Shown: in pieces, positions 35,216 through 43,927 of the stretch
How the letters are laid out: the number at the start of each line of letters is the position of its first letter
Numbering within the stretch: position 1 is the first letter of the stretch
Assembly (NCBI RefSeq): GCF_030815085.1
Contig: NZ_JAUSWG010000007.1
DNA length: 64,000 nucleotides
Source of the DNA: Paraclostridium ghonii
GTDB lineage: Bacteria > Bacillota > Clostridia > Peptostreptococcales > Peptostreptococcaceae
Reading direction: 5' to 3' (one strand)
Notes under the pieces: generated by a model
Told to the model about the DNA's origin: nothing
Database searches by the model: none
The model's input: the letters and a program-made list of their open reading frames with translations, nothing else
Made by a program: the position numbers and the translations under genes

Positions 35216-37261
35216 TTATATTGTATTGAAGGAGAGTTCTACCTTGAATAAATCTCCATCTATTAAAACGTCTAAGTTACCTCCTTGAAGATGAACTAAA
35301 TCTCGAGCTATGGCTAGCCCCAATCCGCTTCCTTCTGTATTTCTAGCTAGGTCTCCCCTTTTAAATCTTTCAATTATCTCACTAGCTTCAAAATTTAATT
35401 CATACGCTGATATGTTTTTCATAGAAATGCATACTGTATCTTCATCTAATATCATATCTACGTATACTCTTGTATTTTCATGAGAATATTTAGATATATT
35501 TATTAATAAGTTTTCAAATACCCTATACATTCTTTTCCCATCACAGTTTATATAAACAGGTTCTTTGGGAACATTTACTTTTAAGCTTAAATTTGACTGT
35601 ATTAATTTTTCTTCATTTTCACCTATACTTTGTCTTAACAATTGATTTAAATCTAATTTTTCAATATTAAGATCAATATTTCCACTACTTGCTTTGCTAG
35701 CTTCAAATAAATCGTCTATAAGGTTTTTTAAACGCTTTGATTTTTTGTCTAATACATCTACATAATCGTTTAAATACTCAGGTTGTATATTTTTTTCTTT
35801 TTTTATTAAATCAACATAATTTATTATTGATGTTAAAGGAGTTTTTAAATCATGACTTACATTTGTTATAAGCTCAGTTTTCATTCTTTCACTTTTTAAC
35901 TTCTCTCCTATTGCATTTTCAAGTCCATCACTTAAATTATTTATATTCTCTGCAAGAATAGTTAAACCATTATCCCCTTTTAACTTTATTTTATGACTTA
36001 TATTTCCATTTTTTATTTTTTCGGTTCCTTTTATTATATCGTCAATATAAACTAACTTATTTATAATATATCCAGTTACAATAAATAAAATTAATGATAC
36101 TACTATCAATATAAATATAACTATGCTAAATAAATCTAAGTGTTTAAAAACGCTTAAATAGAATCTATTATTATATAAAAGCATCATTAAAAATGGTAAA
36201 CATGGTGTAAACATTAATATCAATATATCAAATAAAACTAATTTCCTTATCAAATGTACTTTATTCCAATACCTAATTGTATTTGCTATTACACTTATAA
36301 TAAAACTTGCACATTTATAAGTTATGCTATTTTTAAAAACCTCAATTTTACTATCTAATTTTACAAAACTTGTTATCCAAGCATATGTAAAACTTAAAAA
36401 TATAAATTTTAAAATTGCAGACCCCCAAAGACTTAAAGGTGAAACTGCTAAAAATCCTAATATTAGAAATATGAAAATATATACTTCTAAAGGTATTTTT
36501 TTATGCATTTTTAAAATTGAACTTTTATCGTTTATAAGATTTTCTTTATTTTTTATAAATGCTATTAATGAAATAAATGAAATAATAGCTGATGTTATTA
36601 AAATTCTAGTTGAATTTTTTGATAAATTTTTATAATATTCAAATCCATAATAATCAGTGTTAAAATCATTACCTCCAGAAACATATGAGTTATTTATAGG
36701 TTCTTTTGGAAATGACATACTTATATTAATGTTGTCTTGAATAACTCCATTAAATTTTTCTCTACTTACCTTATATGCATTTTGTTTATTATCTATAACT
36801 TTAGTATAGCTAACTAAATCACCTTTAAAAGCAAACTCTAAATTACAGTAATCCTTTTGATATTTTCTAAACTCATCATTACTACCAAAATTAGTGTTAG
36901 TGTAGCTAATTCCAGTTGAATCGTTTTCAACAAAAAACTTTATATCTTTAAGTTCATCTAATCTATTTCTAGCCCCTAATATCTCTTCTTCTGTATACCT
37001 TTGTATCTTTGATGTTGATACCTCCATATCACTTAATATCATTTGAAGAGTATAATTTTCAAAAAAATTACTTTCAAAAAAATTATCTGCATATAATTTA
37101 TTTGATTTATCAACTATATCACTGAATCTCATATGTTGATATGTATCTCCAAATCTTAACTCTCCTAATGTTGCTCCTAATATTGCTGTTGAAGCTAATA
37201 ATATGATTAAAGTTATAAACTTTAATCCTTTTTTTTGTTTCTTTTTCATTTGTTCACCCAT
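35216..37261 (-). CDS. Membrane sensor histidine kinase
   Basis: 681 residues. A first helix (~12-30), a ~190-residue extracytoplasmic domain, then about six helices, HAMP, dimerisation box NVSHDLKTPLTSI (His near 470) and the ATPase domain with NLLINISKYS and GSGLGLAIARDL. The usual D-x-G-x-G G1 box reads VCISMKNISAYELN, as in a subgroup of Firmicute kinases with a modified ATP lid. ATG 37249 has a better GGGTG site than ATG 37261. It is the third gene after the regulator and a small membrane protein. Confidence 0.88.
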   Translation of the reverse strand: MGEQMKKKQKKGLKFITLIILLASTAILGATLGELRFGDTYQHMRFSDIVDKSNKLYADNFFESNFFENYTLQMILSDMEVSTSKIQRYTEEEILGARNRLDELKDIKFFVENDSTGISYTNTNFGSNDEFRKYQKDYCNLEFAFKGDLVSYTKVIDNKQNAYKVSREKFNGVIQDNINISMSFPKEPINNSYVSGGNDFNTDYYGFEYYKNLSKNSTRILITSAIISFISLIAFIKNKENLINDKSSILKMHKKIPLEVYIFIFLILGFLAVSPLSLWGSAILKFIFLSFTYAWITSFVKLDSKIEVFKNSITYKCASFIISVIANTIRYWNKVHLIRKLVLFDILILMFTPCLPFLMMLLYNNRFYLSVFKHLDLFSIVIFILIVVSLILFIVTGYIINKLVYIDDIIKGTEKIKNGNISHKIKLKGDNGLTILAENINNLSDGLENAIGEKLKSERMKTELITNVSHDLKTPLTSIINYVDLIKKEKNIQPEYLNDYVDVLDKKSKRLKNLIDDLFEASKASSGNIDLNIEKLDLNQLLRQSIGENEEKLIQSNLSLKVNVPKEPVYINCDGKRMYRVFENLLINISKYSHENTRVYVDMILDEDTVCISMKNISAYELNFEASEIIERFKRGDLARNTEGSGLGLAIARDLVHLQGGNLDVLIDGDLFKVELSFNTI

Positions 37262-37273
37262 TTCTTTTCTTAC

Positions 37274-37498
37274 CTATAATAAATTCATAGCCCTTATAGC
37301 TTTATAAAAAATAAAATTAGAAATAGCTAATACTAAAAATTGCAACTCAATTTTTCCTTCTAAATATGTAAAACCTATTAAAACGGCTCCAACTTGTGTC
37401 ATAAAGAAAAATATAAGTAAAAGTGCAAAATGCATAACTAAATGTATATTCCATCTTTTTATTTTAAAAATATTATAATTTCTCGATTTTGTATCCAA
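37274..37498 (-). CDS. Small membrane protein of the two-component operon
   Basis: 74 residues, TTG start with AAAGGTGG about 9 nt upstream, overlapping the end of the response regulator gene by 26 nt. Two hydrophobic segments (HLVMHFALLLIFFFMTQVGA and the region 50-68). Its fixed place between regulator and kinase suggests an accessory role in sensing. Family not recognised. Confidence 0.65.
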   Translation of the reverse strand: MDTKSRNYNIFKIKRWNIHLVMHFALLLIFFFMTQVGAVLIGFTYLEGKIELQFLVLAISNFIFYKAIRAMNLL

Positions 37499-38168
37499 CT
37501 CCCCACACCACCTTTAAGTATTTTGGTTCTTTAGGATTAATTTCGATTTTTTCTCTAATTCTCCTAATATGAACACTCACTGTATTTTCTGAATTAAAAC
37601 TTTCTTCTTTCCATACTCTTTCATAAATTTCATCTATTGAAAAAACTCTGCCTTTATTAGCTAATAAAAGACTTAAGATTTTAAACTCTATTGGAGTAAG
37701 CTTGACTAAATCTTCATCAATAAATACTTCTTTACTATTTAAATTTAATTTTAGTTCTCCACTTTGTAAAATATCTTTATTTTCTATACATTTATAATTT
37801 CCTAAGTTTATATATCTTCTTAGTTGAGACTTAATCCTTGCTATAAGCTCTAATGGATTAAACGGTTTTGTTATATAATCATCTGCACCAATATTTAAGC
37901 CAATAATTTTATCGCTGTCTTCACTTTTTGCAGATACTAATATTATTGGTATATTTTTTTCTTCTCTAATCTTTATAGTAGCTTTTATACCATCTAATTT
38001 AGGCATCATTATATCCATAACTATTAATTGAATATCGTATTTTAATAAGATTTCTAACGCTTCTATACCGTCATAAGCTTTAAATACATTAAACCCTTCA
38101 TTCTTTAAGTAAATTTCAATTGAATCTACTATTTCTTTATCGTCATCAACAACTAAAATATTGCTCAT
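37473..38168 (-). CDS. OmpR-family response regulator
   Basis: 231 residues. Receiver domain with the acidic pair VVDDDKE, phospho-acceptor Asp in LIVMDIMMPKLDG, and Lys in YITKPFNP. The C-terminal winged helix has LTPIEFKILSLLLANKGRVF and VSVHIRRIREKIE. The last residues VWGVGYKIE are typical. It binds DNA on phosphorylation by the downstream kinase. First gene of a three-gene operon. Confidence 0.95.
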   Translation of the reverse strand: MSNILVVDDDKEIVDSIEIYLKNEGFNVFKAYDGIEALEILLKYDIQLIVMDIMMPKLDGIKATIKIREEKNIPIILVSAKSEDSDKIIGLNIGADDYITKPFNPLELIARIKSQLRRYINLGNYKCIENKDILQSGELKLNLNSKEVFIDEDLVKLTPIEFKILSLLLANKGRVFSIDEIYERVWKEESFNSENTVSVHIRRIREKIEINPKEPKYLKVVWGVGYKIEKL

Positions 38169-38386
38169 ATACTTACCTCACTTAATTTAATCATCAAGTT
38201 TGATTATACAATATCTCATCCTTTCTATCCTTAGTTTCTCCATATTTATATAATAAACTATAAATCTTAAGATTTTCTTAACATAAATCTTAAGATTTTC
38301 TTACAATTTTGTTTCTATTTAAAAATAGCTTCATATATTAGACGATAAATTATTCAAAAAAGTTTCATTTTTTTTAAATTTTTACA

Positions 38387-38437
38387 AAAAATAAGAAACC
38401 ATTTATAACTTACAGTTATAAATGGTTTCTTATTTTT
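38387..38437 (-). terminator. Strong terminator downstream of iscU
   Basis: Perfect 23-bp arms (38387-38409 and 38415-38437) with A/T tails. It probably ends the iscRSU transcript; a dispersed element lies between it and the iscU stop. Confidence 0.85.
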
Positions 38438-38450
38438 CTTCTCTATCCAA

Positions 38451-38570
38451 AGTTTAAATATTAAGATTATCGAAGGTTTAGTTATGTATGTTGACAGAAC
38501 ACTTACGTACGTAGTACGTCGTGTGAAGGAAACATACATAACTAAACAAAGTGGAACTTAATTTTAAACT
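38451..38570. repeat. Palindromic element with conserved 38-nt core, copy at iscU 3' end
   Basis: The core 38493-38530 (on the minus strand TCCTTCACACGACGTACTAC, then CGTACGTAAGTGTTCTGTC, minus overlap) is flanked by perfect 16-bp inverted arms 38477-38492 / 38531-38546. Outside them lies a second arm pair, 38451-38465 / 38557-38570, that overlaps the iscU stop. The core matches 61457-61494 at 33 of 38 bases, but the arms are unrelated between the two copies. Confidence 0.8.
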
Positions 38571-39019
38571 AAATCTTCTTCTATATCATGGTGATGATCA
38601 TGGTCATCTTCTATAACAACACCATCTAAAGCAGCTATGTGTATGTTATTCTTTTTAGAATAGTCTATTAAAGCAGCCTTTATAGCTTGTTCTGCTAACA
38701 CTGAGCAGTGCATTTTCACTGGTGGTAAACCATCTAAAGCTTCTGCAACAGCTTTATTTGTTATGTCTAAAGCTTCCTCTATTGTTTTACCTTTTATTAA
38801 TTCTGTAGCCATAGAAGAACTTGCTATAGCTGATCCACATCCAAAAGTCATAAACTTAACATCGTTTATTATTTTAGTTTCATTATCTATATCAAGATAT
38901 ATTCTCATTATATCTCCACACTTAACGTTTCCAACTTCTCCTATTCCACTAGCGCCCTCTATTTCTCCAACATTTCTTGGGTTCATGAAATGGTCCATAA
39001 CTTTTTCACTGTATTGCAT
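38564..39019 (-). CDS. iscU: Fe-S cluster scaffold protein IscU/NifU
   Basis: 151 residues. The three cluster Cys are in KCGDIM (with the Asp), GCGSAIAS and MHCSVLAEQA, the normal scaffold pattern. The C-terminal extension is His/Asp-rich (DDHDHHHDIEED) and could bind metal. IscU receives sulfur from IscS and passes assembled clusters to apoproteins. Last gene of iscR-iscS-iscU, one base after iscS. Confidence 0.95.
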   Translation of the reverse strand: MQYSEKVMDHFMNPRNVGEIEGASGIGEVGNVKCGDIMRIYLDIDNETKIINDVKFMTFGCGSAIASSSMATELIKGKTIEEALDITNKAVAEALDGLPPVKMHCSVLAEQAIKAALIDYSKKNNIHIAALDGVVIEDDHDHHHDIEEDLV

Positions 39020-39020
39020 A

Positions 39021-40208
39021 TTAATTACCTCCCTTTTCTAACTTGTTGTATAATGGTGACATACTTCTTAGTCTCTCTATTATCTTTGGTAAGTTATCTA
39101 TTATATAATCTATATCTTCTTCTGTTGTAAAATCTCCTATACTAAGTCTTAATGATCCATGAGCTATCTCATGAGGTAGCCCCATAGCCATAAGAACGTG
39201 AGATGGATCTAATGATCCAGAAGTACAAGCTGATCCACTTGATGCTCCTATACCTAACATATCTAACATTAATAGTATTCCTTCTCCTTCTATAAACTCA
39301 AATGAGAAGTTTACATTTCCTGGAAGTCTATATTCTAAGCTTCCGTTAACTTTTGTATGAGGTATTCTTTCTAGTATACCATCTATAAGTTTAGTTCTTA
39401 ATGCTGTTAATCCTTCTATATGTTTTTCCATATTAGCTTTTGCAAGTTCACATGCTTTTGCATATCCAACTATACCTGGTATATTTTCAGTACCTGCTCT
39501 TCTTCTTCTTTCTTGTGCTCCACCATGAACGAATGTGTGTAGTTTAACACCTGTTCTTACGTATAAAGCACCTATACCTTTTGGTCCATAGATTTTATGA
39601 GATGACATACTCATTAAGTCTATGTTTAATTCTTTAACATCTATTGATATATTTCCAGCAGCTTGAACAGCATCTGTATGGAATATAACATTATGCTTTT
39701 TCGCTATTTCTCCTATTTCTTTTATAGGTTGTACTGTTCCTACTTCGTTATTAGCAAACATAATACTTATTAATATAGTTTTATCTGTTATAGCATTTTC
39801 AACGTCTTTCGCATTTACTCTACCATCACCATCTACATCTAAGTATGTCACTTCAAATCCATGATGTTTCTCTAAGTATTCACAAACATGTAATATACCA
39901 TGATGTTCTATTTTAGAAGTTATTATGTGGTTTCCTTTAGCTTTATTTGCAAATGCAACCCCTTCTATTGCCCAGTTGTCACTCTCTGTTCCACCAGCTG
40001 TAAAGTATATTTCATTTGCTTTTGCATTTATAAGGTCAGCAACTGTCTCTCTTGATTTATCTAAAACATTTTTAGCATCTCTCCCGAAAGAATGGAAACT
40101 TGATGCATTTCCAAAAGTTTCACAGAAGTAAGGCATCATAGCTTCTAGTACTTCTTTTTTTACAGGAGTTGTAGCCGAATAATCCATATATATCTTTCTT
40201 TTTTCCAT
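39021..40208 (-). CDS. iscS: Cysteine desulfurase IscS/NifS
   Basis: About 395 residues, class V PLP enzyme. MDYSATTPV at the start, HKIYGPKG with the PLP Lys near residue 205, and the mobile active Cys in SSGSACTSGSLDPSHVL. It releases sulfur from cysteine for IscU and probably for MnmA. GGAG directly abuts the upstream ATG at 40217, so ATG 40208 (spacing 9) is the likelier start. Confidence 0.96.
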   Translation of the reverse strand: MEKRKIYMDYSATTPVKKEVLEAMMPYFCETFGNASSFHSFGRDAKNVLDKSRETVADLINAKANEIYFTAGGTESDNWAIEGVAFANKAKGNHIITSKIEHHGILHVCEYLEKHHGFEVTYLDVDGDGRVNAKDVENAITDKTILISIMFANNEVGTVQPIKEIGEIAKKHNVIFHTDAVQAAGNISIDVKELNIDLMSMSSHKIYGPKGIGALYVRTGVKLHTFVHGGAQERRRRAGTENIPGIVGYAKACELAKANMEKHIEGLTALRTKLIDGILERIPHTKVNGSLEYRLPGNVNFSFEFIEGEGILLMLDMLGIGASSGSACTSGSLDPSHVLMAMGLPHEIAHGSLRLSIGDFTTEEDIDYIIDNLPKIIERLRSMSPLYNKLEKGGN

Positions 40209-40226
40209 TTCATTCATCTCCTAAAT

Positions 40227-40676
40227 CTATTTTATAATTAAATCTGTTATATCATTTATGTTTTTGTTTTTATTATAGTCGTCTATCATGTTTTGAAGTG
40301 TTATTGAGTTTATAACATCTTCAATACCTTTTTTAAGCCTTTCCCAAACAATTTTGGTAGCACATATATCAGAATTTTCGCATATATCTTCATCTACTAC
40401 ACAATCTGATATTGAAACAGGCCCTTCAAGTACTACTAGTATATCTCCAACAGTTATATCTTTAGGTTCTTTTACTAGCAAATATCCTCCTTGAGCACCC
40501 CTTACACTTTTTATCAAACCAGCCTTTTTAAGTGCTGAAAATATTTGTTCTAAATATTGCTCTGATATATTTTGTTTTTGAGCTATTTGTCTTAATGGAA
40601 CTGGTCCATTTTTTTGTGTCAAAGAAAGCTCAAACATCGCTTTTAGTCCGTATCTACCTTTAGTTGATAACTTCAT
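40227..40676 (-). CDS. iscR: Rrf2-family regulator, IscR-type
   Basis: About 149 residues. Winged-helix N-terminus (MKLSTKGRYGLKAM, then NISEQYLEQIFSALKKAG and VRGAQGGYLL). Three Cys in CVVDEDICENSDIC match the [2Fe-2S] ligand region of IscR; CymR lacks them. It would sense Fe-S supply and repress the isc operon. The start at ATG 40676 has AGAAGG 8 nt upstream; the frame opens at a GTG three codons before. Two operator-like sites overlap its promoter. Confidence 0.9.
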   Translation of the reverse strand: MKLSTKGRYGLKAMFELSLTQKNGPVPLRQIAQKQNISEQYLEQIFSALKKAGLIKSVRGAQGGYLLVKEPKDITVGDILVVLEGPVSISDCVVDEDICENSDICATKIVWERLKKGIEDVINSITLQNMIDDYNKNKNINDITDLIIK

Positions 40677-40706
40677 TTTATACACCTTCTTTTTAAATAG
40701 GTATTC

Positions 40707-40768
40707 CCGACTAACTTACTAGGTTTTATCTTCAAGATTATTTTATTATATCCTAGTTATCTTGTCAA
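40707..40768 (-). promoter_or_regulatory. iscR promoter with two IscR-like operator sites
   Basis: On the minus strand TTGACA (40763-40768), 17 nt, TAAAAT (40740-40745). An imperfect palindrome CCGACTAACTTACTAGG (40707-40723) lies just downstream of the expected start. A related TGACAAGATAACTAGGA (40751-40767) overlaps the -35. Both fit an Rrf2-type CTAGG half-site and would permit autoregulation. Confidence 0.55.
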
Positions 40769-40800
40769 CATTAAATTCATACTATTTTTGTAGGAATTTA

Positions 40801-40836
40801 AAAAAGAGTTAAAACCTTGTGTTTTCAACTCTTTTT
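40801..40836 (-). terminator. Terminator of the GNAT gene
   Basis: AAAAAGAGTT.AAAAC ... GTTTT.AACTCTTTTT. Confidence 0.8.
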
Positions 40837-40841
40837 ATATC

Positions 40842-41612
40842 TTACATATAATAAATTACCCACTGCCCAACCTCTTTAAACCCTAATCTTTTATAAATTT
40901 TTCCGGCTTCTTCATTGTCATAAAATAGGCATGGTTTCTTTTTTTCATTTATCAAATTATTACATAGTTTAACTATACACTTAGTTGCATAGCCTTTATT
41001 TCTATGCATCGGATGGGTCCCTACCCCCACTATCATTGCATGTGTGCTACTTTCAGCTGTAGATTTTGCCATAGATACAATTTTTCTATCTTTTTCAATA
41101 TAGTATCCCCGTCCTGTCCTTAAGTTTTCTTTTATACTTTGCATTGTTGGGTTTTGAAATTCATTTATATCTTCATATAGATTTAGTACTTTTCCTATCT
41201 TCCCAAATCTTATTTTTTTTACATCACTATCTAATTCATGTTCTCTTAAATAATCTTTATTTTTTAACACACAAAAGTTAACAATTCTTTTTTTATCATA
41301 ATTTATATATTGCTCTATAGGTTTCAAAGTTTCTATCTTTCCATTTATATTAGTAAATTGCAACTTATTTATATGATTAATAAAACAATTTAAATTGTGA
41401 TTATCATAAGAATAAAGGGTTAACAGGTCAAAATATTGTATCAGTAAACCATTTATACTTCCACCTTCATTTATATCTGCCCATATATTAAAAAATTGAT
41501 TGTCATATCCATATCTTTCGATGTCTCCTATTACAAATAAATTAAAGTCTTCTTCTTTACTTAAGTATTCAATAATTTGATTATGGTAATGTTCATCTAA
41601 CTTTATAATCAT
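40842..41612 (-). CDS. GNAT-family N-acetyltransferase
   Basis: 256 residues. The C-terminal half carries the GNAT fold: VGVGTHPMHRNKGYATKCIV is the acetyl-CoA pyrophosphate loop (R/Q-x-x-G-x-A variant), followed by LFYDNEEAGKIYKRLGFKEVG. The N-terminal ~120 residues resemble the substrate domain of YkkB/Eis-like two-domain acetyltransferases. Substrate unknown. ATCGGAGGATACA gives a good ribosome site. Monocistronic. Confidence 0.85.
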   Translation of the reverse strand: MIIKLDEHYHNQIIEYLSKEEDFNLFVIGDIERYGYDNQFFNIWADINEGGSINGLLIQYFDLLTLYSYDNHNLNCFINHINKLQFTNINGKIETLKPIEQYINYDKKRIVNFCVLKNKDYLREHELDSDVKKIRFGKIGKVLNLYEDINEFQNPTMQSIKENLRTGRGYYIEKDRKIVSMAKSTAESSTHAMIVGVGTHPMHRNKGYATKCIVKLCNNLINEKKKPCLFYDNEEAGKIYKRLGFKEVGQWVIYYM

Positions 41613-41824
41613 TGTATCCTCCGATATACAAATTTAATGATAAATAATATGTTTTTAATTATTTATTTATTCTTTTTTAAAAAGCTTTTTCCCTTTATTA
41701 ATTAGTTATTATTTTATAATTATATCAAATTAAAATTATATATAACATTTTAAATCAAATTTATTGAAAATAGTTTTTTGAAGTGATATACTAGCATAAA
41801 TCAATTCAGAAAGAAGGGGTAACT

Positions 41825-42382
41825 ATGACTGTATTAGATGTATTTGTTAATAACTTATGTGGAACATTTAACAATAATGAACAATTAGAATATGAACTAA
41901 AAGAAGGTGAATTAAAACACCCTTATGCAAAACATATAAATGGTATATGTAATGATAAAATAAAAAACTTACCTAAAGATTTCAAAGGTTACTTTGTTAT
42001 AGAGGAAAGTTATTATAAACAAGGGGATGTAAATAAAATTTCACCTCATTTATTTTTATTTACATTAAATGAAGATAATAAAGTTGTTTTAACATCTTAC
42101 GAGTTGCCTTGTAAAGTTAATAAAGAAGATTTTAGAAATGACAATGAATCTTTAATTATAGATTATAATGATTTAATTATTTCTGAAAAATTTACACCTA
42201 TGGTTTATGATGAATTTAATGGAGTATTTACAGGGGAAAGTATTAGTTACTTTTCACCTACAACTAGATTTGAGATTAAAGAAAGAATAGAAGACTCAAC
42301 CTTATATGTAAGTGAAGTTTTTTATAAAAATGATAAACTAGTCTTTGGATCTATTGATCCTATAATATATAAAAGAATATAA
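41825..42382 (+). CDS. Unknown protein, possibly CpcT/CpeT-like fold
   Basis: 185 residues, no signal or membrane helix. LCGTFNNNEQLEYE at the N-terminus, FVIEESYYKQGD with PHLFLFTLNEDNKVV, and FNGVFTGESISYFSPTTRFE followed by LYVSEVFYKNDKL line up by eye with the order of blocks in CpcT/CpeT chromophore lyases, whose calycin-like barrel binds bilins. The similarity is weak and unverified. AAAGAAGGGG precedes the ATG. Monocistronic with a strong terminator shared with rarA. Confidence 0.4.
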   Translation: MTVLDVFVNNLCGTFNNNEQLEYELKEGELKHPYAKHINGICNDKIKNLPKDFKGYFVIEESYYKQGDVNKISPHLFLFTLNEDNKVVLTSYELPCKVNKEDFRNDNESLIIDYNDLIISEKFTPMVYDEFNGVFTGESISYFSPTTRFEIKERIEDSTLYVSEVFYKNDKLVFGSIDPIIYKRI

Positions 42383-42383
42383 T

Positions 42384-42427
42384 AAAAATGTACAGCCTCA
42401 AAAGATTTTTTTAGGCTGTACATTTTT
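42384..42427. terminator. Bidirectional terminator
   Basis: AAAAATGTACAGCCT / AGGCTGTACATTTTT, 15-bp arms, between convergent genes. Confidence 0.9.
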
Positions 42428-42440
42428 TATTAATAATAAA

Positions 42441-43718
42441 CTAATCATTTTTATCCCTTAAACTTTTCCAATAATGCTCAAATGATTTTTCATTCTTATT
42501 TAATCCATGAGTATAATATTTTCTATCTTTTATTGGATCAGGTAAATACTGTTGATCTACATAATTATTTTGATAGTCATGAGGGTATTTATATTCAACA
42601 CCTCGTCCTAATTTAGATGCTCCCGAGTAGTGAGCATCTTTTAAATGCATAGGTATATCCCCTGTTTCTATAGTATCTAAATCAGCTAATGCTAAATCAA
42701 TAGCATTTATTACAGAATTTGATTTTGGGCACTGAGCTAAATATATTGTAGCTTGTGCTAGTGGAATCCTAGCTTCAGGAAACCCTAATTGAAGAGCTGA
42801 TGAAACACAAGCCTCAGTTATAGTTATCGCTTGTGGTACTGCTAGTCCTACGTCTTCACTTGCAACACATAATAACCTTCTTGTTATCCCCTGTATATCT
42901 CCTGCTTTTACTAATCTTGCTAAATAATGTATAGCTGCATCGGCATCCGAACCCCTTAGAGATTTATGAAATGCAGATAATATAGAGTATCCATCATCTC
43001 CTCCTCTATCAAAGTTCATAATTTTTACACTAGAACAATCCATTACATTTTCTAGTGTTATATTTACATTATTAGATTTTATGTCTGTTCCTATATTAAC
43101 AACTAGTTCTAACTTGTTTAATGCGCTTCTCATATCTCCATTACAAGTTTGAGCTATATAATCTAATGCTTTTTCTTCTACACTTATGCTTTCATATATG
43201 TTCATATTTTTAATCTTTTCTATAGATTTTTTTAGTCCAATAAATATATCATCTTTATTTATTGGTTTAAATTCAAATATAGAACTTCGACTTAATATAG
43301 CTTTGTATACTACAAAGTATGGATTATCAGCTGTGCTTGCAATTAATGTAACTGATCCATCTTCTATAACCTCAAGAAGAGATTGTTGTTGTTTTTTATT
43401 TAAAGCTTGAATTTCATCTAGCATTAAAATTATTCCATTGTATGAAAATAAGTCTCTCTTACTGCTATCTATAGCATCTTTAATTTCTTTAGTCCCACAG
43501 TTTACTGCATTTAATTTTATATATTTTTTACCTGTTACATTAGCTATTATATTTGCTAATGTAGTTTTCCCTGTTCCTGGTGGCCCATATAGTATCATAT
43601 TTGGAATAGTTTTGTTTTCTATAAGTTTATTTATAATTTTTCCTTTCCCTATTATATGAGACTGTCCAATCATATCATCTATTTGTTGAGGCCTTAATCT
43701 ATCTGCTAATGGCTGCAT
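42441..43718 (-). CDS. rarA: Replication-associated recombination protein RarA (MgsA)
   Basis: 425 residues. AAA+ ATPase: LRPQQIDDMIGQSHIIG, Walker A GPPGTGKTT, Walker B ILMLDEIQALNK, sensor SRSSIFEF region, then the tetramerisation domain with HKSLRGSDADAAIHYLARL and the C-terminal DAHYSGASKLGRG. It acts at stalled replication forks. Full length. AGGAGG lies 12 nt upstream of the ATG. Confidence 0.96.
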   Translation of the reverse strand: MQPLADRLRPQQIDDMIGQSHIIGKGKIINKLIENKTIPNMILYGPPGTGKTTLANIIANVTGKKYIKLNAVNCGTKEIKDAIDSSKRDLFSYNGIILMLDEIQALNKKQQQSLLEVIEDGSVTLIASTADNPYFVVYKAILSRSSIFEFKPINKDDIFIGLKKSIEKIKNMNIYESISVEEKALDYIAQTCNGDMRSALNKLELVVNIGTDIKSNNVNITLENVMDCSSVKIMNFDRGGDDGYSILSAFHKSLRGSDADAAIHYLARLVKAGDIQGITRRLLCVASEDVGLAVPQAITITEACVSSALQLGFPEARIPLAQATIYLAQCPKSNSVINAIDLALADLDTIETGDIPMHLKDAHYSGASKLGRGVEYKYPHDYQNNYVDQQYLPDPIKDRKYYTHGLNKNEKSFEHYWKSLRDKND

Positions 43719-43927
43719 TTTAAGTTAGCCCTCCTAACTTTATAAGTAATTTATATAAAAAAAATTTAAACTATCTTTTACTTACTTTATTATACTATTT
43801 TTCAAATTTTATTTCACCTATAGTAATTTTTATGAAATTACTATTTTTACCAAATATACCTTCGGAATAAATTTTATTTAATATTAGTATATTTATAGTA
43901 TATGTAAGTTGAAAGGGGATATTTTTT

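Noticed and set aside
38354..38539. 61-residue minus-strand frame between the regulator and iscU
   Set aside because: It lies over the terminator hairpin and the palindromic element and has no ribosome site.
43719..43927. 6S RNA next to rarA
   Set aside because: The interval between rarA and the SIMPL gene has no long imperfect stem with a central bubble.
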